Below, in pieces: positions 7,002 to 15,321 of a DNA stretch of 64,000 bases (the first letter of the stretch is position 1; every line of letters begins with the position of its first letter). The DNA is from Enhygromyxa salina (GTDB lineage: Bacteria; Myxococcota_A; Polyangia; Nannocystales; Nannocystaceae): the NCBI RefSeq assembly GCF_002994635.1, contig NZ_PVNL01000042.1, forward strand, positions 1 to 64,000, in the 5' to 3' direction. The notes below the pieces were generated by a model, which had not been told where the DNA came from, did no database searches, and saw only the letters and a program-made list of their open reading frames with translations. The translations under genes and the position numbers were made by a program.

Positions 7002-9080
7002 ATGGCCAACAAGGTCCTCGTCACCGCCGCGCTCACCTACGCCAACGGGCCCGCCCACCTCGGGCACGTGCTCGAGGCCATCCAGACCGACGTGTACGTA
7101 CGCGCCCGGCGGATGATGGGCGACGAGGTGATCTTCATGTGGGCCGACGACACCCACGGCACGCCGATCCAGATCCGCGCGCTGCGTGAGGGCATCGATC
7201 CCGAGCAGCTGATCGCGCGGGTCTACGACGAGCACGTCAAGGCCTACGACGGGTTCCAGATCGGCTACGACATCTTCTACACCACGCACAGCGAAGAGAA
7301 CCGCAAGCACGCGGCGGCGATCTTCGAGGCGCTGCGCGAGCGCGGCGACATCGAGGAGCGCGACGTCGAGCAGCTCTACAGCGAGGTCGATCAGATGTTC
7401 TTGCCCGACCGCATGGTTCAGGGCACCTGCCCGGTGTGCAAGACGCCGGATCAAGACGGCGACTCGTGTGAGAGCTGCGGCAGCACGTATCGTCCGACGG
7501 AGCTGATCGAGCCGCGCTCGGTGATCTCGGGCGACACCCCGGTGCTGCGCAGCTCGGAGCACCTGTTCGTGCCGCTGGCCCGGCACGAGGCGTTCTTGCG
7601 CGAGTGGCTGAAACCGGTCTCGGACGGCGGCACCACGATCCTGCAAGACAGCGTGCGCAACTTCGTGCTGAGCTGGGTCGACGGCGGGCTGCGCGACTGG
7701 GACATCTCCCGCGAGGCGCCGTACTTCGGCATCGAGATCCCGGGGTACCCCGGCAAGTACTTCTATGTGTGGTTCGACGCGCCGATCGGCTACATCGCGG
7801 CGACCGAGAAGTGGTGCGAGCTGCACGGCCAGGATCTGCAGGACTGGTGGAAGGCTCCGCCCGGGCGCGGGGACGGTCAGACCGAGATCGTCCACGTGAT
7901 CGGCAAGGACATCGTGTACTTCCACTGCCTGTTCTGGCCGGCGATGCTCCACGCCGCCGGCTACACCGTGCCCTCGCGGGTTCAGGTCCACGGCTGGCTC
8001 AAGGTCAACGGCGAGAAGATGTCGAAGCGGCGCGGGACCTTCATCCTGGCCAACACCTACCTCGAGCACGCGGATCCGGCGTACCTGCGCTACTACCTGG
8101 CCGCGCGGCTGTCGAGCAACCAAGACGACTTCGACCTGGCGATGGACGACTTCGTGGCGCGGGTCAACGCGGACCTGGTCGGCAAGGCCGCCAACCTGGC
8201 CAGCCGTAGCATCAAGTTCATCAACTCCAAGCTCGGCGGCACGCTCGGCCCGATCCCCGAGGACGGCGTGCCCGTGATCGACGCCGTGCGCGAGAAGCTG
8301 CTCGAGGTCCCGGATCTCTACCGCAACTTCGACAGCGCCAAGGCCCTGCGCCTGGCCATGGAGATGGCCGAGACCTGTGACGCGTACATCAACGAGCACG
8401 CGCCCTGGAAGGTGATCAAGACCGACCCCGAGCGCGCGCGGGCGATCCTCACGGTCGGGGTCCAGGTCAGCAAGATGGTCGGCGCGGTGCTGCAGCCCGT
8501 GATCCCCGAGTGGGGTGAGAAGATCGGGCGCATGCTGAAGCTCGAGCAGCCGTTGACCTTCGCCAACGCGGCCGAGCCGCTCGCCGAGGGGCTCGAGCTC
8601 GGGGCCTACGAGACCCTGGCCGAGCGACTGCAGAGCGCGACCCTCGACGCGCTGATCGAGGCCAGCAAAGCGGACGTCGCGGCCGATCGGGCCGTGGGCG
8701 CCGCCCCTGAAGACGCGCCGAGCTTCGCCTACGAGGTCGAGCCGCTCGCTCCGGAGGTCGGCATTGAAGCGCTGGGCCAGATCGATCTGCGGGTCGGCAA
8801 GATCGTCGAGTGTGAGCCCGTGCCCAAGGCCAAGAAGCTGCTGCGGCTGACCGTGGATCTCGGTCCGCTCGGGCAGCGCAACGTGTTCTCGGGCATCTCG
8901 CAGAGCTACGCGCCCGAGCAGCTGCTGGGCAAGCACGTGGTCATGTTCGCCAACCTCAAACCCCGAACCATGCGCTTTGGCGTGAGCGAGGGCATGATCA
9001 TGGCCGCCGGTCAGTCCGACGACAAGGTCACCGTGATCGAGCTCGACCCCCGCTCGCTGCCGGGCGACAAGATCAGCTAG
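7002..9080 (+). CDS. metG: Methionyl-tRNA synthetase
   Basis: A 692-residue class I synthetase charging methionine onto tRNA-Met in the cytoplasm. The HIGH signature is H19-L-G-H22 and the KMSKR loop is at residues 339-343. A four-cysteine zinc knuckle (CPVC..CESC, about residues 145-163) lies in the connective peptide. The C-terminal ~110 residues form an EMAP-II/Trbp111-like tRNA-binding OB fold (GQIDLRVGKIVECEPVPKA), which supports a dimeric long-form enzyme. The start ATG is 71 bases from the divergent Rieske gene. The next gene begins 2 bases after the stop. Confidence 0.97.
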   Translation: MANKVLVTAALTYANGPAHLGHVLEAIQTDVYVRARRMMGDEVIFMWADDTHGTPIQIRALREGIDPEQLIARVYDEHVKAYDGFQIGYDIFYTTHSEENRKHAAAIFEALRERGDIEERDVEQLYSEVDQMFLPDRMVQGTCPVCKTPDQDGDSCESCGSTYRPTELIEPRSVISGDTPVLRSSEHLFVPLARHEAFLREWLKPVSDGGTTILQDSVRNFVLSWVDGGLRDWDISREAPYFGIEIPGYPGKYFYVWFDAPIGYIAATEKWCELHGQDLQDWWKAPPGRGDGQTEIVHVIGKDIVYFHCLFWPAMLHAAGYTVPSRVQVHGWLKVNGEKMSKRRGTFILANTYLEHADPAYLRYYLAARLSSNQDDFDLAMDDFVARVNADLVGKAANLASRSIKFINSKLGGTLGPIPEDGVPVIDAVREKLLEVPDLYRNFDSAKALRLAMEMAETCDAYINEHAPWKVIKTDPERARAILTVGVQVSKMVGAVLQPVIPEWGEKIGRMLKLEQPLTFANAAEPLAEGLELGAYETLAERLQSATLDALIEASKADVAADRAVGAAPEDAPSFAYEVEPLAPEVGIEALGQIDLRVGKIVECEPVPKAKKLLRLTVDLGPLGQRNVFSGISQSYAPEQLLGKHVVMFANLKPRTMRFGVSEGMIMAAGQSDDKVTVIELDPRSLPGDKIS

Positions 9081-9082
9081 CG

Positions 9083-10180
9083 TTGGGCAAGCCCGCACAT
9101 CAGTGGGAGACGCGACGGCACCAGGCGCTCCGGGTGCCCGAGCGTCCGTTCGAGGACGACCCGCGGTCCGAGGCGTTCACCCTGGTGTTCCGCGACGGGC
9201 ACCGGGGCTGGGCCAAGTGTGGGCTCGCGCGCCAGCAGGTCGACGAGCACGGCGCCGCCGACCCCGACATGACCCACGCGATCTCGGCCTGGCTGATCGC
9301 CAGGGGCGCCCGTCAGATCGCGCTGTGCGGGCCCGGGGGTGAGGCGCTCGCGGCTGGCCCGATCTCACCCGCTGCCCTCGAGCGGCCTAGCTTGGGTCAG
9401 GTCGCTCGGCTGATCTCGATCTGCCCGTCCAACCTCGAGGCGATCGCGGCGCTCGGCTGCTTCGACCGGGTGATCGCCTGCGAGAACAGCTCCGACTATC
9501 CACCCGAGGTCACCCAGCTCGAGCGGCTCGGGCCCGACCTTGGTCCCGACCTCGATCGCATCGGGGAGCTCGCGCCCGATCTCGTCGTGTCCTCGCTGAC
9601 GGTCCCGGGCATGGAGCGCAACGTGACGGGCCTGCGCGCGCGCGGGATTCCGCAGCTGGTGCTCGCGCCGCGCAGCATCGCCGATGTGCTCGCCGAGCTC
9701 GAGCTGCTTGGCGCGGCGCTTGGCGTCGAGCGCCGGGCGGCGAAGGTGGTCGCGGACATGCGGGCCCAGATCGCGCAGCTCGAGCGGACGGCGGGTCAGC
9801 GGGAGCCCGCGCGGGTCTACCTCGAGTGGTGGCCACGCCCCATGTTCACGCCCGGCTCCGCCTGCTACAGCAACGAGCTGATCGCGCTGGCGGGGGGCGT
9901 CAACGTGTTCGGCGATCAACCCGGCTCGAGCGTGGAGATCACCACCGAGCAGCTGACCGCCGCCCAGCCCGAGGTGTGCTTCGTGTCGTGGTGTGGCGTC
10001 GCGCTCGCCAACCTCGACACCCGGCGGGTGATCGACCGGCCCGGGCTCGAGCAGCTGCAGGCGGGGCTGCGCGAGCACGTGTATCCACTCGATGAGCGGT
10101 TCTCGGGTCGGCCGGGGCCACGCATGCTCGAGGCGGCGCGGATCATGGCGGCTGGCATTCAGCGCGCGCGCGCGACTTGA
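9083..10180 (+). CDS. BtuF-like cobalamin/metal-chelate binding protein without signal peptide
   Basis: A 365-residue protein. Residues about 105-360 match the helical-backbone substrate-binding fold of BtuF/FepB proteins: RLISICPSNLEAIAALGC, DLDRIGELAPDLVVSS, LGVERRAAKVVADM, GVNVFGD, EQLTAAQPEVCFVSWCG. The first ~100 residues are an extra unrecognised domain, and there is no signal peptide or lipobox, so it seems cytoplasmic. A TTG start 2 bases after metG is needed to include this domain, and later starts are possible. No BtuCD transporter is adjacent. It may be an intracellular corrinoid sensor or carrier, by inference. Confidence 0.7.
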   Translation: MGKPAHQWETRRHQALRVPERPFEDDPRSEAFTLVFRDGHRGWAKCGLARQQVDEHGAADPDMTHAISAWLIARGARQIALCGPGGEALAAGPISPAALERPSLGQVARLISICPSNLEAIAALGCFDRVIACENSSDYPPEVTQLERLGPDLGPDLDRIGELAPDLVVSSLTVPGMERNVTGLRARGIPQLVLAPRSIADVLAELELLGAALGVERRAAKVVADMRAQIAQLERTAGQREPARVYLEWWPRPMFTPGSACYSNELIALAGGVNVFGDQPGSSVEITTEQLTAAQPEVCFVSWCGVALANLDTRRVIDRPGLEQLQAGLREHVYPLDERFSGRPGPRMLEAARIMAAGIQRARAT

Positions 10181-10228
10181 TCGGGCTCGAGCCGCGCGAG
10201 CGCGGCCCGACTCGGTTACCCTGCCAGC

Positions 10229-10948
10229 GTGTTCGTGGACGACATCGACACCGACCCGCGCTGGCTCGTGATCGCGGAGGCCCTCGAGCTGCGTGACCTC
10301 GACCGGGCCAGCTCGACGCTCGACGAGCTCGCCGCGCAGATCGGCGAGCGACACCCCCGAATTCTACACGAGCGCGCGCTCGTGGCCTGGGAGCGCGAGG
10401 GGCCCGAGTCGGCGATCGCGGTGCTGGATCAGCTCCTGCGCGACGAGCCGACCAACGCCGACGCGCACTACATGCGCGCGATCGCCTGCGAGTCCGCCGA
10501 TGATCGCGAGGGCATGATCATCCACTTCCTCGAGACCCTGCGGCTCGACACGCTCGCCGACGCCGACCAGGACCATCGCTTCCACGAGCAGGATCTCGAC
10601 CTGATCGAGGCCTCCGCCGAGCAGGTCATGGCGCAGATCCCCGAGGAGTTCCGCGAGCACCTGCGCAACGTCCCGATCGTGCTCGAGCCTCGCCCCCACC
10701 CCGAGGTCGTGCGCGAGGGCTTCGACCCCCGCGCGCTCGGGCTGTTCGAGGGGCTCGAGCAGGGTCGGCTCGCGGCCGGCGAGCCATCCCAGGCTCCCAC
10801 CCGCATCGTGCTGTTCTACGCCAACCTGCTGGCCGACGCGCCCGACGACGAGACCTTGTTCGACGAGATCGAGATCACGCTGTTGCACGAGATCGGTCAC
10901 TTCTTTGGGCTCGACGAGGACGACGTCGAGCGGCTCGGCCTCGAATGA
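10229..10948 (+). CDS. TPR plus minimal zincin metallopeptidase (PF06262-type)
   Basis: A 239-residue soluble protein starting at GTG. The N-terminal ~100 residues are helical TPR-like repeats (ALVAWEREGPESAIAVLDQLL, DAHYMRAIACESADD). The C-terminal ~130 residues form the small zincin domain with FYANLL upstream and the metal motif LLHEIGHFFGLDEDD, where two His and the Glu bind zinc and activate water. The fusion of TPR and minimal zincin is common in myxobacteria. The stop overlaps the next start by 4 bases (ATGA), so it is coupled to a Cys-rich lipoprotein. Confidence 0.8.
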   Translation: MFVDDIDTDPRWLVIAEALELRDLDRASSTLDELAAQIGERHPRILHERALVAWEREGPESAIAVLDQLLRDEPTNADAHYMRAIACESADDREGMIIHFLETLRLDTLADADQDHRFHEQDLDLIEASAEQVMAQIPEEFREHLRNVPIVLEPRPHPEVVREGFDPRALGLFEGLEQGRLAAGEPSQAPTRIVLFYANLLADAPDDETLFDEIEITLLHEIGHFFGLDEDDVERLGLE

Positions 10949-11601
10949 CACGCCTGACCTGGCTCGTGTTGCTGGGCTGCGTGGGTGGGTGTCACGCCGA
11001 GCCTGCTGCCCCCACGCCGCCGCCGCTGGTGGCGACGCCGGCTGCCGATCCGACGCCGGAGCCCACGATTGGCACCTCCGAGACATCGGAGCTCGAGCCG
11101 CTGCCGGCGGTCGCGAGCGGGTCGCCCTGCGAGCGGTCGTGCGCCCGGCTGCACGGCTGCGTGATCGCCCAGGGCGAGCGCGGGGTCGCGGCGGCGGCCT
11201 CGATCGAGCTCGGCTGCCTCGCGGCCTGCGTCCAAGACCCTGGCCCCGACGCCGGCACCTCGCTGTTTGGCTGCGAGCTACCCCCGGCACCCTCGCAGCC
11301 AGACAGCTGCGCGCCCTTTCTCGAGTGTGTCGGTGGTGCGTGGCCGAGCAAGGCTCGTCCCCTGCCCGAGGGCGGTAGCATCCCGCTCATCGAGGCCACG
11401 GGCTGCGAGCGCGCCTGCTGGGCGTATGCCCGCTGCGAGGACAAGGCCGACACCGACGAGGACGAACGCAACATCGAGCGGTGCATCGAGAAGTGCGGAC
11501 AGATCCTCGATGACGAGCAAGAGCTGATCTTGGGCCAGTGCGCCAGCTTGCCCGACTGCCGCGACATCGAGCACTGCGTGCTGTCGACACCCGGCGCCTG
11601 A
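10945..11601 (+). CDS. Cysteine-rich lipoprotein
   Basis: A 218-residue protein with signal peptide and VGGC lipobox (Cys16), a Pro/Thr-rich spacer, then about fourteen cysteines in two similar blocks (CERSCARLHGCV..CLAACV and CERACWAYARCE..CIEKCG). Each block looks like a helical hairpin joined by two disulfides, a pattern seen in myxobacterial surface lipoproteins. It is translationally coupled to the zincin gene upstream. No enzymatic motif is visible and no function can be assigned. Confidence 0.75.
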   Translation: MTRLTWLVLLGCVGGCHAEPAAPTPPPLVATPAADPTPEPTIGTSETSELEPLPAVASGSPCERSCARLHGCVIAQGERGVAAAASIELGCLAACVQDPGPDAGTSLFGCELPPAPSQPDSCAPFLECVGGAWPSKARPLPEGGSIPLIEATGCERACWAYARCEDKADTDEDERNIERCIEKCGQILDDEQELILGQCASLPDCRDIEHCVLSTPGA

Positions 11602-11641
11602 ATCCGGCCGAGCAGATTTTTGGGCGTTTTTTGGACGGCCG

Positions 11642-11968
11642 ATGGCGCTGTGCCACCTTGCCCACATGCTGCTCGCCGCCCTCGAGTCCCGGATCGACGA
11701 CATGGTGTCTGAACTGGCCCAGTTCCACGGTTACCGCACCGTGTGGCTCGGCGACAATGGTCAGCTGTTTCACGCCGAGCCCGACGACATGCTGGAGCTG
11801 CGCGGCTTCGTGTGCATTGCGACCGTGCTCCGCCCCACTCGTGAAGAGCTGACCGCCGCCGCGCTCAAGATCGTCACCGTCGAGTTCGACGAGCCGATGC
11901 GCCGCGCGATCGCCAGCTGGGAGACGCCGATGACGGCGCTCGAGAGCAACTTGATCCCGGCGATGTAG
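11642..11968 (+). CDS. Small hypothetical protein
   Basis: A 108-residue soluble protein, or 100 residues if the ATG at 11666 is the true start. It contains a conserved-looking segment with aromatic and hydrophobic strands (YRTVWLGDNGQLFHA, FVCIATVLRP) and an acidic tail. I do not recognise a family. It is followed 31 bases later by a strong bidirectional terminator shared with the peroxiredoxin gene, which supports it being a real transcription unit end. Confidence 0.55.
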   Translation: MALCHLAHMLLAALESRIDDMVSELAQFHGYRTVWLGDNGQLFHAEPDDMLELRGFVCIATVLRPTREELTAAALKIVTVEFDEPMRRAIASWETPMTALESNLIPAM

Positions 11969-11999
11969 CCCCCGGCCGCGCTCGCTAGGGCATGAAGAA

Positions 12000-12034
12000 A
12001 CGGAGCCCCGGCGACGCCGGAGGCTCCGTTTTTT
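12000..12034. terminator. Rho-independent bidirectional terminator
   Basis: An ACGGAGCC..GGCTCCGT outer stem with an inner CCGGC/GCCGG stem is followed on the plus strand by six T residues and preceded by an A-rich run. It therefore works for both converging units (the gene ending at 11968 and the peroxiredoxin ending at 12063). Confidence 0.9.
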
Positions 12035-12062
12035 GCGCGGGCACCCGCAGCTCAGATCGAGA

Positions 12063-12530
12063 TCAGAGAGCTTTGACCGCGGCCTGCACGTCGTCGTAGT
12101 TGGGCTCCTGGCCCGGGTTGTCGGCGACCCACGCGAACCGCAGCTTGCCCTGCTTGTCGACCACGAACACCGAGCGCTTGGCCGCCGTGTAGCCAGCCAT
12201 GCCCGCGAAGTCGGCGTGCTCGATCCCGTAGGCGCGGACGGCCGCGCGCGCGTAGTCGGACAGGATCGGGAAGTTCAGGCCGTTCTTCTCGGCGAAGGCG
12301 GCGTTGGAGAAGGGCGCGTCGACGCAGATGCCATAGACGGCGGCGTCGAGCTCGTTGAACGCCGCGAGCGAGTCGCGGAACGTGCACAGCTCCTTCTCGC
12401 AGACACCCGTGAACGCGGCCGGGAAGAACGCGAGCACCACGTTCTTGCCGCGCTGCTCGGACAGCGTGACCGCCTCGCGCTTGGTGTTGGGGAGGGTGAA
12501 GTCGGGAGCGTCGGAACCGATGTCGGGCAT
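12063..12530 (-). CDS. Peroxiredoxin (AhpC/TSA family, AhpE/Bcp-like)
   Basis: A 155-residue thiol peroxidase with the active-site block FFPAAFT41-G-V-C44, where Cys44 is the peroxidatic residue. A second cysteine at position 49 (C-x4-C) matches the atypical 2-Cys Bcp/PrxQ arrangement, while the flanking sequence (VLAFFPAAFTGVCEKELC) is also AhpE-like. It reduces hydroperoxides in the cytosol using thioredoxin-type donors. It diverges from a rubrerythrin gene 203 bases away, so the two form a peroxide-defence neighbourhood. Confidence 0.9.
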   Translation of the reverse strand: MPDIGSDAPDFTLPNTKREAVTLSEQRGKNVVLAFFPAAFTGVCEKELCTFRDSLAAFNELDAAVYGICVDAPFSNAAFAEKNGLNFPILSDYARAAVRAYGIEHADFAGMAGYTAAKRSVFVVDKQGKLRFAWVADNPGQEPNYDDVQAAVKAL

Positions 12531-12732
12531 GAGGCGCGCAGGCTAACGCCGACGCAGTTGTCCCTCCACCCACGTGTTGAGCCCGCTCGCCCGAAATCTC
12601 TCGCGCCGGAGCTCGGTGCGTGAGCTTTTGCGCGAGAGCCTCATCACGCGAAATGCACGGTCCCGCCCAGTCGGGCGCCGCACCTGTGGCAAGGCGGACG
12701 CCTGCATGATAAGTGGGACACGGAGATCAGAC

Positions 12733-13152
12733 ATGCCAGAGCTCAAGGGATCCAAGACCGAGGACAACCTCAAAGCCGCCTTCGCGGGCGAGTCACAGGC
12801 CAACCGCCGCTACCTCTACTTCGCCAAGATCGCCGACGTCGAGGGGTACCCCGAGGTCGCGGGCAACTTCCGCGACACCGCCGAGGGCGAGACCGGCCAC
12901 GCGCACGGCCACCTCGACTACCTCAAGCGCTCTGGCGACCCGGCCACCGGCCTGCCGATCGGCGACACCGCCAACAACCTCAAGGCGGGGATCGCTGGCG
13001 AGACCCACGAGTACACCGACATGTACCCCGGCATGGCCAAGACCGCGCGCGAAGAGGGCTTCGAGGAGATCGCGGACTGGTTCGAGACCTTGGCCAAGGC
13101 CGAGAAGTCCCACGCCGGCCGGTTCGAGAAGCTGCTCGACGAGCACTTCTAG
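12733..13152 (+). CDS. Rubrerythrin-family diiron protein (ferritin-like)
   Basis: A 139-residue four-helix-bundle protein. Helix motifs AFAGE20-[33 protein letters not shown] and [11 protein letters not shown] supply the Glu and His ligands of a diiron centre. It lacks the C-terminal rubredoxin domain of classic rubrerythrin, so it needs an external electron donor. It reduces peroxide under low-oxygen or stress conditions. The start is set by a GGAG Shine-Dalgarno at 12722-12725, 7 bases before the ATG. Confidence 0.9.
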   Translation: MPELKGSKTEDNLKAAFAGESQANRRYLYFAKIADVEGYPEVAGNFRDTAEGETGHAHGHLDYLKRSGDPATGLPIGDTANNLKAGIAGETHEYTDMYPGMAKTAREEGFEEIADWFETLAKAEKSHAGRFEKLLDEHF

Positions 13153-13179
13153 CGGGCTCTGGGCAACCAGTGAGACGAG

Positions 13180-13200
13180 ACGGCCGCCATGAGCGGCCGT
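13180..13200 (+). terminator. GC stem-loop after rubrerythrin gene
   Basis: A perfect 8-bp stem (ACGGCCGC / GCGGCCGT) with a 5-base loop lies 28 bases after the rubrerythrin stop. There is no real T run, so it may be a weak or Rho-assisted terminator or an mRNA 3'-end stabiliser. Confidence 0.4.
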
Positions 13201-13380
13201 TGTCGCGAGATCCCGCCGCGCGAGCATGGCCTTCTGGACGGCCACACCCGCATCCGGCGGGTTGTCGCGCAATTTGCGATTTGCACGACCGATCTCGCCG
13301 CGCCGGGGTACCCTCTAATTCAACCTCTGTGCTGTCAGCAAGCGGCGCTCGGCCGCACACCCCAAGCGGAGTCCAAGCTC

Positions 13381-15126
13381 ATGCGCCGCATCCTGTTGTT
13401 GTGTCCACTATTGATCGCTGGCGCCACTGGCCTGGCGAGCGCCCGCGCTGACGCGTGCGGCGGCACCTTTTGCGACGGGGGCCAGGTGCCGATGCCCGTC
13501 GATCAGACCGGCGAGGACGTCCTGTTCATCCGCGACGGCGCCGAGCTCGAGATCCACGTTCGCATCCAGTACGAGGGCGAGGCCGAGCGGTTCGTGTGGT
13601 TGCTGCCGCTGCCCGCGATCCCCGAGGTCAGCGTCGGCTCCGACCCGCTGTTCGTCGCGCTGGCGAACGCGACGATCCCGGTCTGGTCGACCGTGACCAG
13701 CTTCGAGGAGCCGCCCAACGACGGCTGCCCGCCAGGCGGCTGCCTCGACCTCGACGGCGGCGGTGATCCGCCGCCGCCCGACGTCGTGTACGAGGAGATC
13801 ATCGGCGCGTACGAAGTCGTGGTCCTCGACAGCGACAGCGTCGCGTCGATCATCGACTTCTTCGACCAGAACGACTACGCGTACGACCCGGCCGCCACGC
13901 CGCTGATCCAGTCCTACCTCGACGACGGCTCGTTGATCACCGCCGTCAAGCTGACCGCGGGCGCCAGCGTCGATCAGATCCACCCGCTCGCGTTTCGCCT
14001 GGTCACCGACGAGCCCTGCATCCCGCTGCGGCTCACGGCGGTGGCCGCGACCGACGACCTGAGCGTGCGCGCCTACTTCTTGGGCCAGCAGCGGTGGGCG
14101 CCCAGCAACTATCAGCACGTGGTCCTCAACCCGCTCGCGTACGACTGGAGCGGGCAGAGCTTCGGGTCCTACGGCGAGCTGCTGAGCCTCGCCATCGACG
14201 AGGCCGGCGGCCACGCGTTCGTCACCGATTACGCCGGCACCAGCGGGACCGTCTCGACCAACGGCGTGTGGCGCGAAGAGTGGGACGCGGACAGCCTCGC
14301 GGGCATGGACGCCAACATGGCCCTCGACGCGCTGGTCGACATGCAGCTGATCGTCGCCAGCCAGATCAATCCGCACGTGCTCGCGGCCCTGCGCGAGTTC
14401 CTCCCGGTTCACCCCAACTGGGGCGCCCCCGAGCTCGACTTCTGGCTCGACCACGCCCGCCACCCGGCGCTGCTCGACATGATCGACTTCGACGCCGTCG
14501 GCTTCGCGGCTCGGCTCGACGAGCGGGTGTTCGCGCCTGGCCTGCACGCCGTCGAGCTGCTCGACGCCTCGCCCTACCTCACGCGCCTCCACACGACCAT
14601 CTCGCCGGCCGAGATGACCCTCGATCCCACCTTCCACCCGGCGCCGGATCTGCCCGACGTCAGGGAGCGCCGTACAGCGACCGCGCTCGTGCACGCCGAC
14701 GATGACTGGGCCACTTACGAGGTCCCGTTCGCGGGTGGGCAGGGGGCCGCGACCGCGTCCGTGTGCGTCGATCGTGCCGCGGGTTGGCCGAGCCTCGAGG
14801 ACCTGCCCATGGCCCTGCGCGTCGAGCAAGTCCCCAGCATGGGGCCGCCGCAGGTGACGGTCGACAATCGAGTCCAGGTCGAGCAGTGGGCCCAGACGAA
14901 CTACAGCGGGTCTGCCTGCGAGACCAGCGGTGGCGCAGACACGGGCGAGTCCGGCGGCAGCGGCAGCGATGATTCACATAGCGAGTCTGGTGACCCGGGG
15001 TTGGGTCCCACGATGGGCGCCAGCTCGACGTGCGCGTGCTCGAGCGATGCTGATGGCGGTGGTTGGGGCGGCCTCGGGCTCGGGTTGTTGGTGTTGGGCG
15101 CGGCGGTTCAGCGTCGGCGGAGGTGA
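13381..15126 (+). CDS. DUF2330 surface protein with MYXO-CTERM-like anchor
   Basis: A 581-residue exported protein. A signal peptide ends near ASARADA, and the mature part starts with the DUF2330 signature (ACGGTFC, then [11 protein letters not shown] and [17 protein letters not shown]). A Gly/Ser/Asp linker leads to a C-terminal tail with STCACSS, a [12 protein letters not shown] membrane helix and RRRR. That order (Cys motif, transmembrane helix, Arg cluster) is the MYXO-CTERM sorting signal by which myxobacteria anchor proteins to the surface. DUF2330 has no known activity. The ATG at 13381 is chosen because it begins the signal peptide. Confidence 0.85.
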   Translation: MRRILLLCPLLIAGATGLASARADACGGTFCDGGQVPMPVDQTGEDVLFIRDGAELEIHVRIQYEGEAERFVWLLPLPAIPEVSVGSDPLFVALANATIPVWSTVTSFEEPPNDGCPPGGCLDLDGGGDPPPPDVVYEEIIGAYEVVVLDSDSVASIIDFFDQNDYAYDPAATPLIQSYLDDGSLITAVKLTAGASVDQIHPLAFRLVTDEPCIPLRLTAVAATDDLSVRAYFLGQQRWAPSNYQHVVLNPLAYDWSGQSFGSYGELLSLAIDEAGGHAFVTDYAGTSGTVSTNGVWREEWDADSLAGMDANMALDALVDMQLIVASQINPHVLAALREFLPVHPNWGAPELDFWLDHARHPALLDMIDFDAVGFAARLDERVFAPGLHAVELLDASPYLTRLHTTISPAEMTLDPTFHPAPDLPDVRERRTATALVHADDDWATYEVPFAGGQGAATASVCVDRAAGWPSLEDLPMALRVEQVPSMGPPQVTVDNRVQVEQWAQTNYSGSACETSGGADTGESGGSGSDDSHSESGDPGLGPTMGASSTCACSSDADGGGWGGLGLGLLVLGAAVQRRRR

Positions 15127-15321
15127 TTGCTTCTGCGTTTAAATCCAGCTCAGCGACGGTTGAGCGTGAAGCCTGCGTGATTACCGCGCACCGCAGTGAC
15201 CCGGGTCCGGGTTCACGCGAGCATTAATACGCACGCGAACTGCGGCCGACATGCCGAGCATGCTGTAGGCTTGCGTCCACGCCGGGCACGCGCACGCGCC
15301 CGCGCCCTCGAGCTCAGCATC

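Noticed and set aside
6792..9098. 768-residue open frame on the minus strand
   Set aside because: It is antisense to metG, which has complete motifs. The frame has low-complexity Arg/Val/Leu/Asp composition typical of a shadow in GC-rich DNA.
12574..12732. N-terminal extension of the rubrerythrin reading frame
   Set aside because: The upstream 53 codons read as Arg/Ser-rich non-coding sequence, and the GGAG site points to the ATG at 12733.
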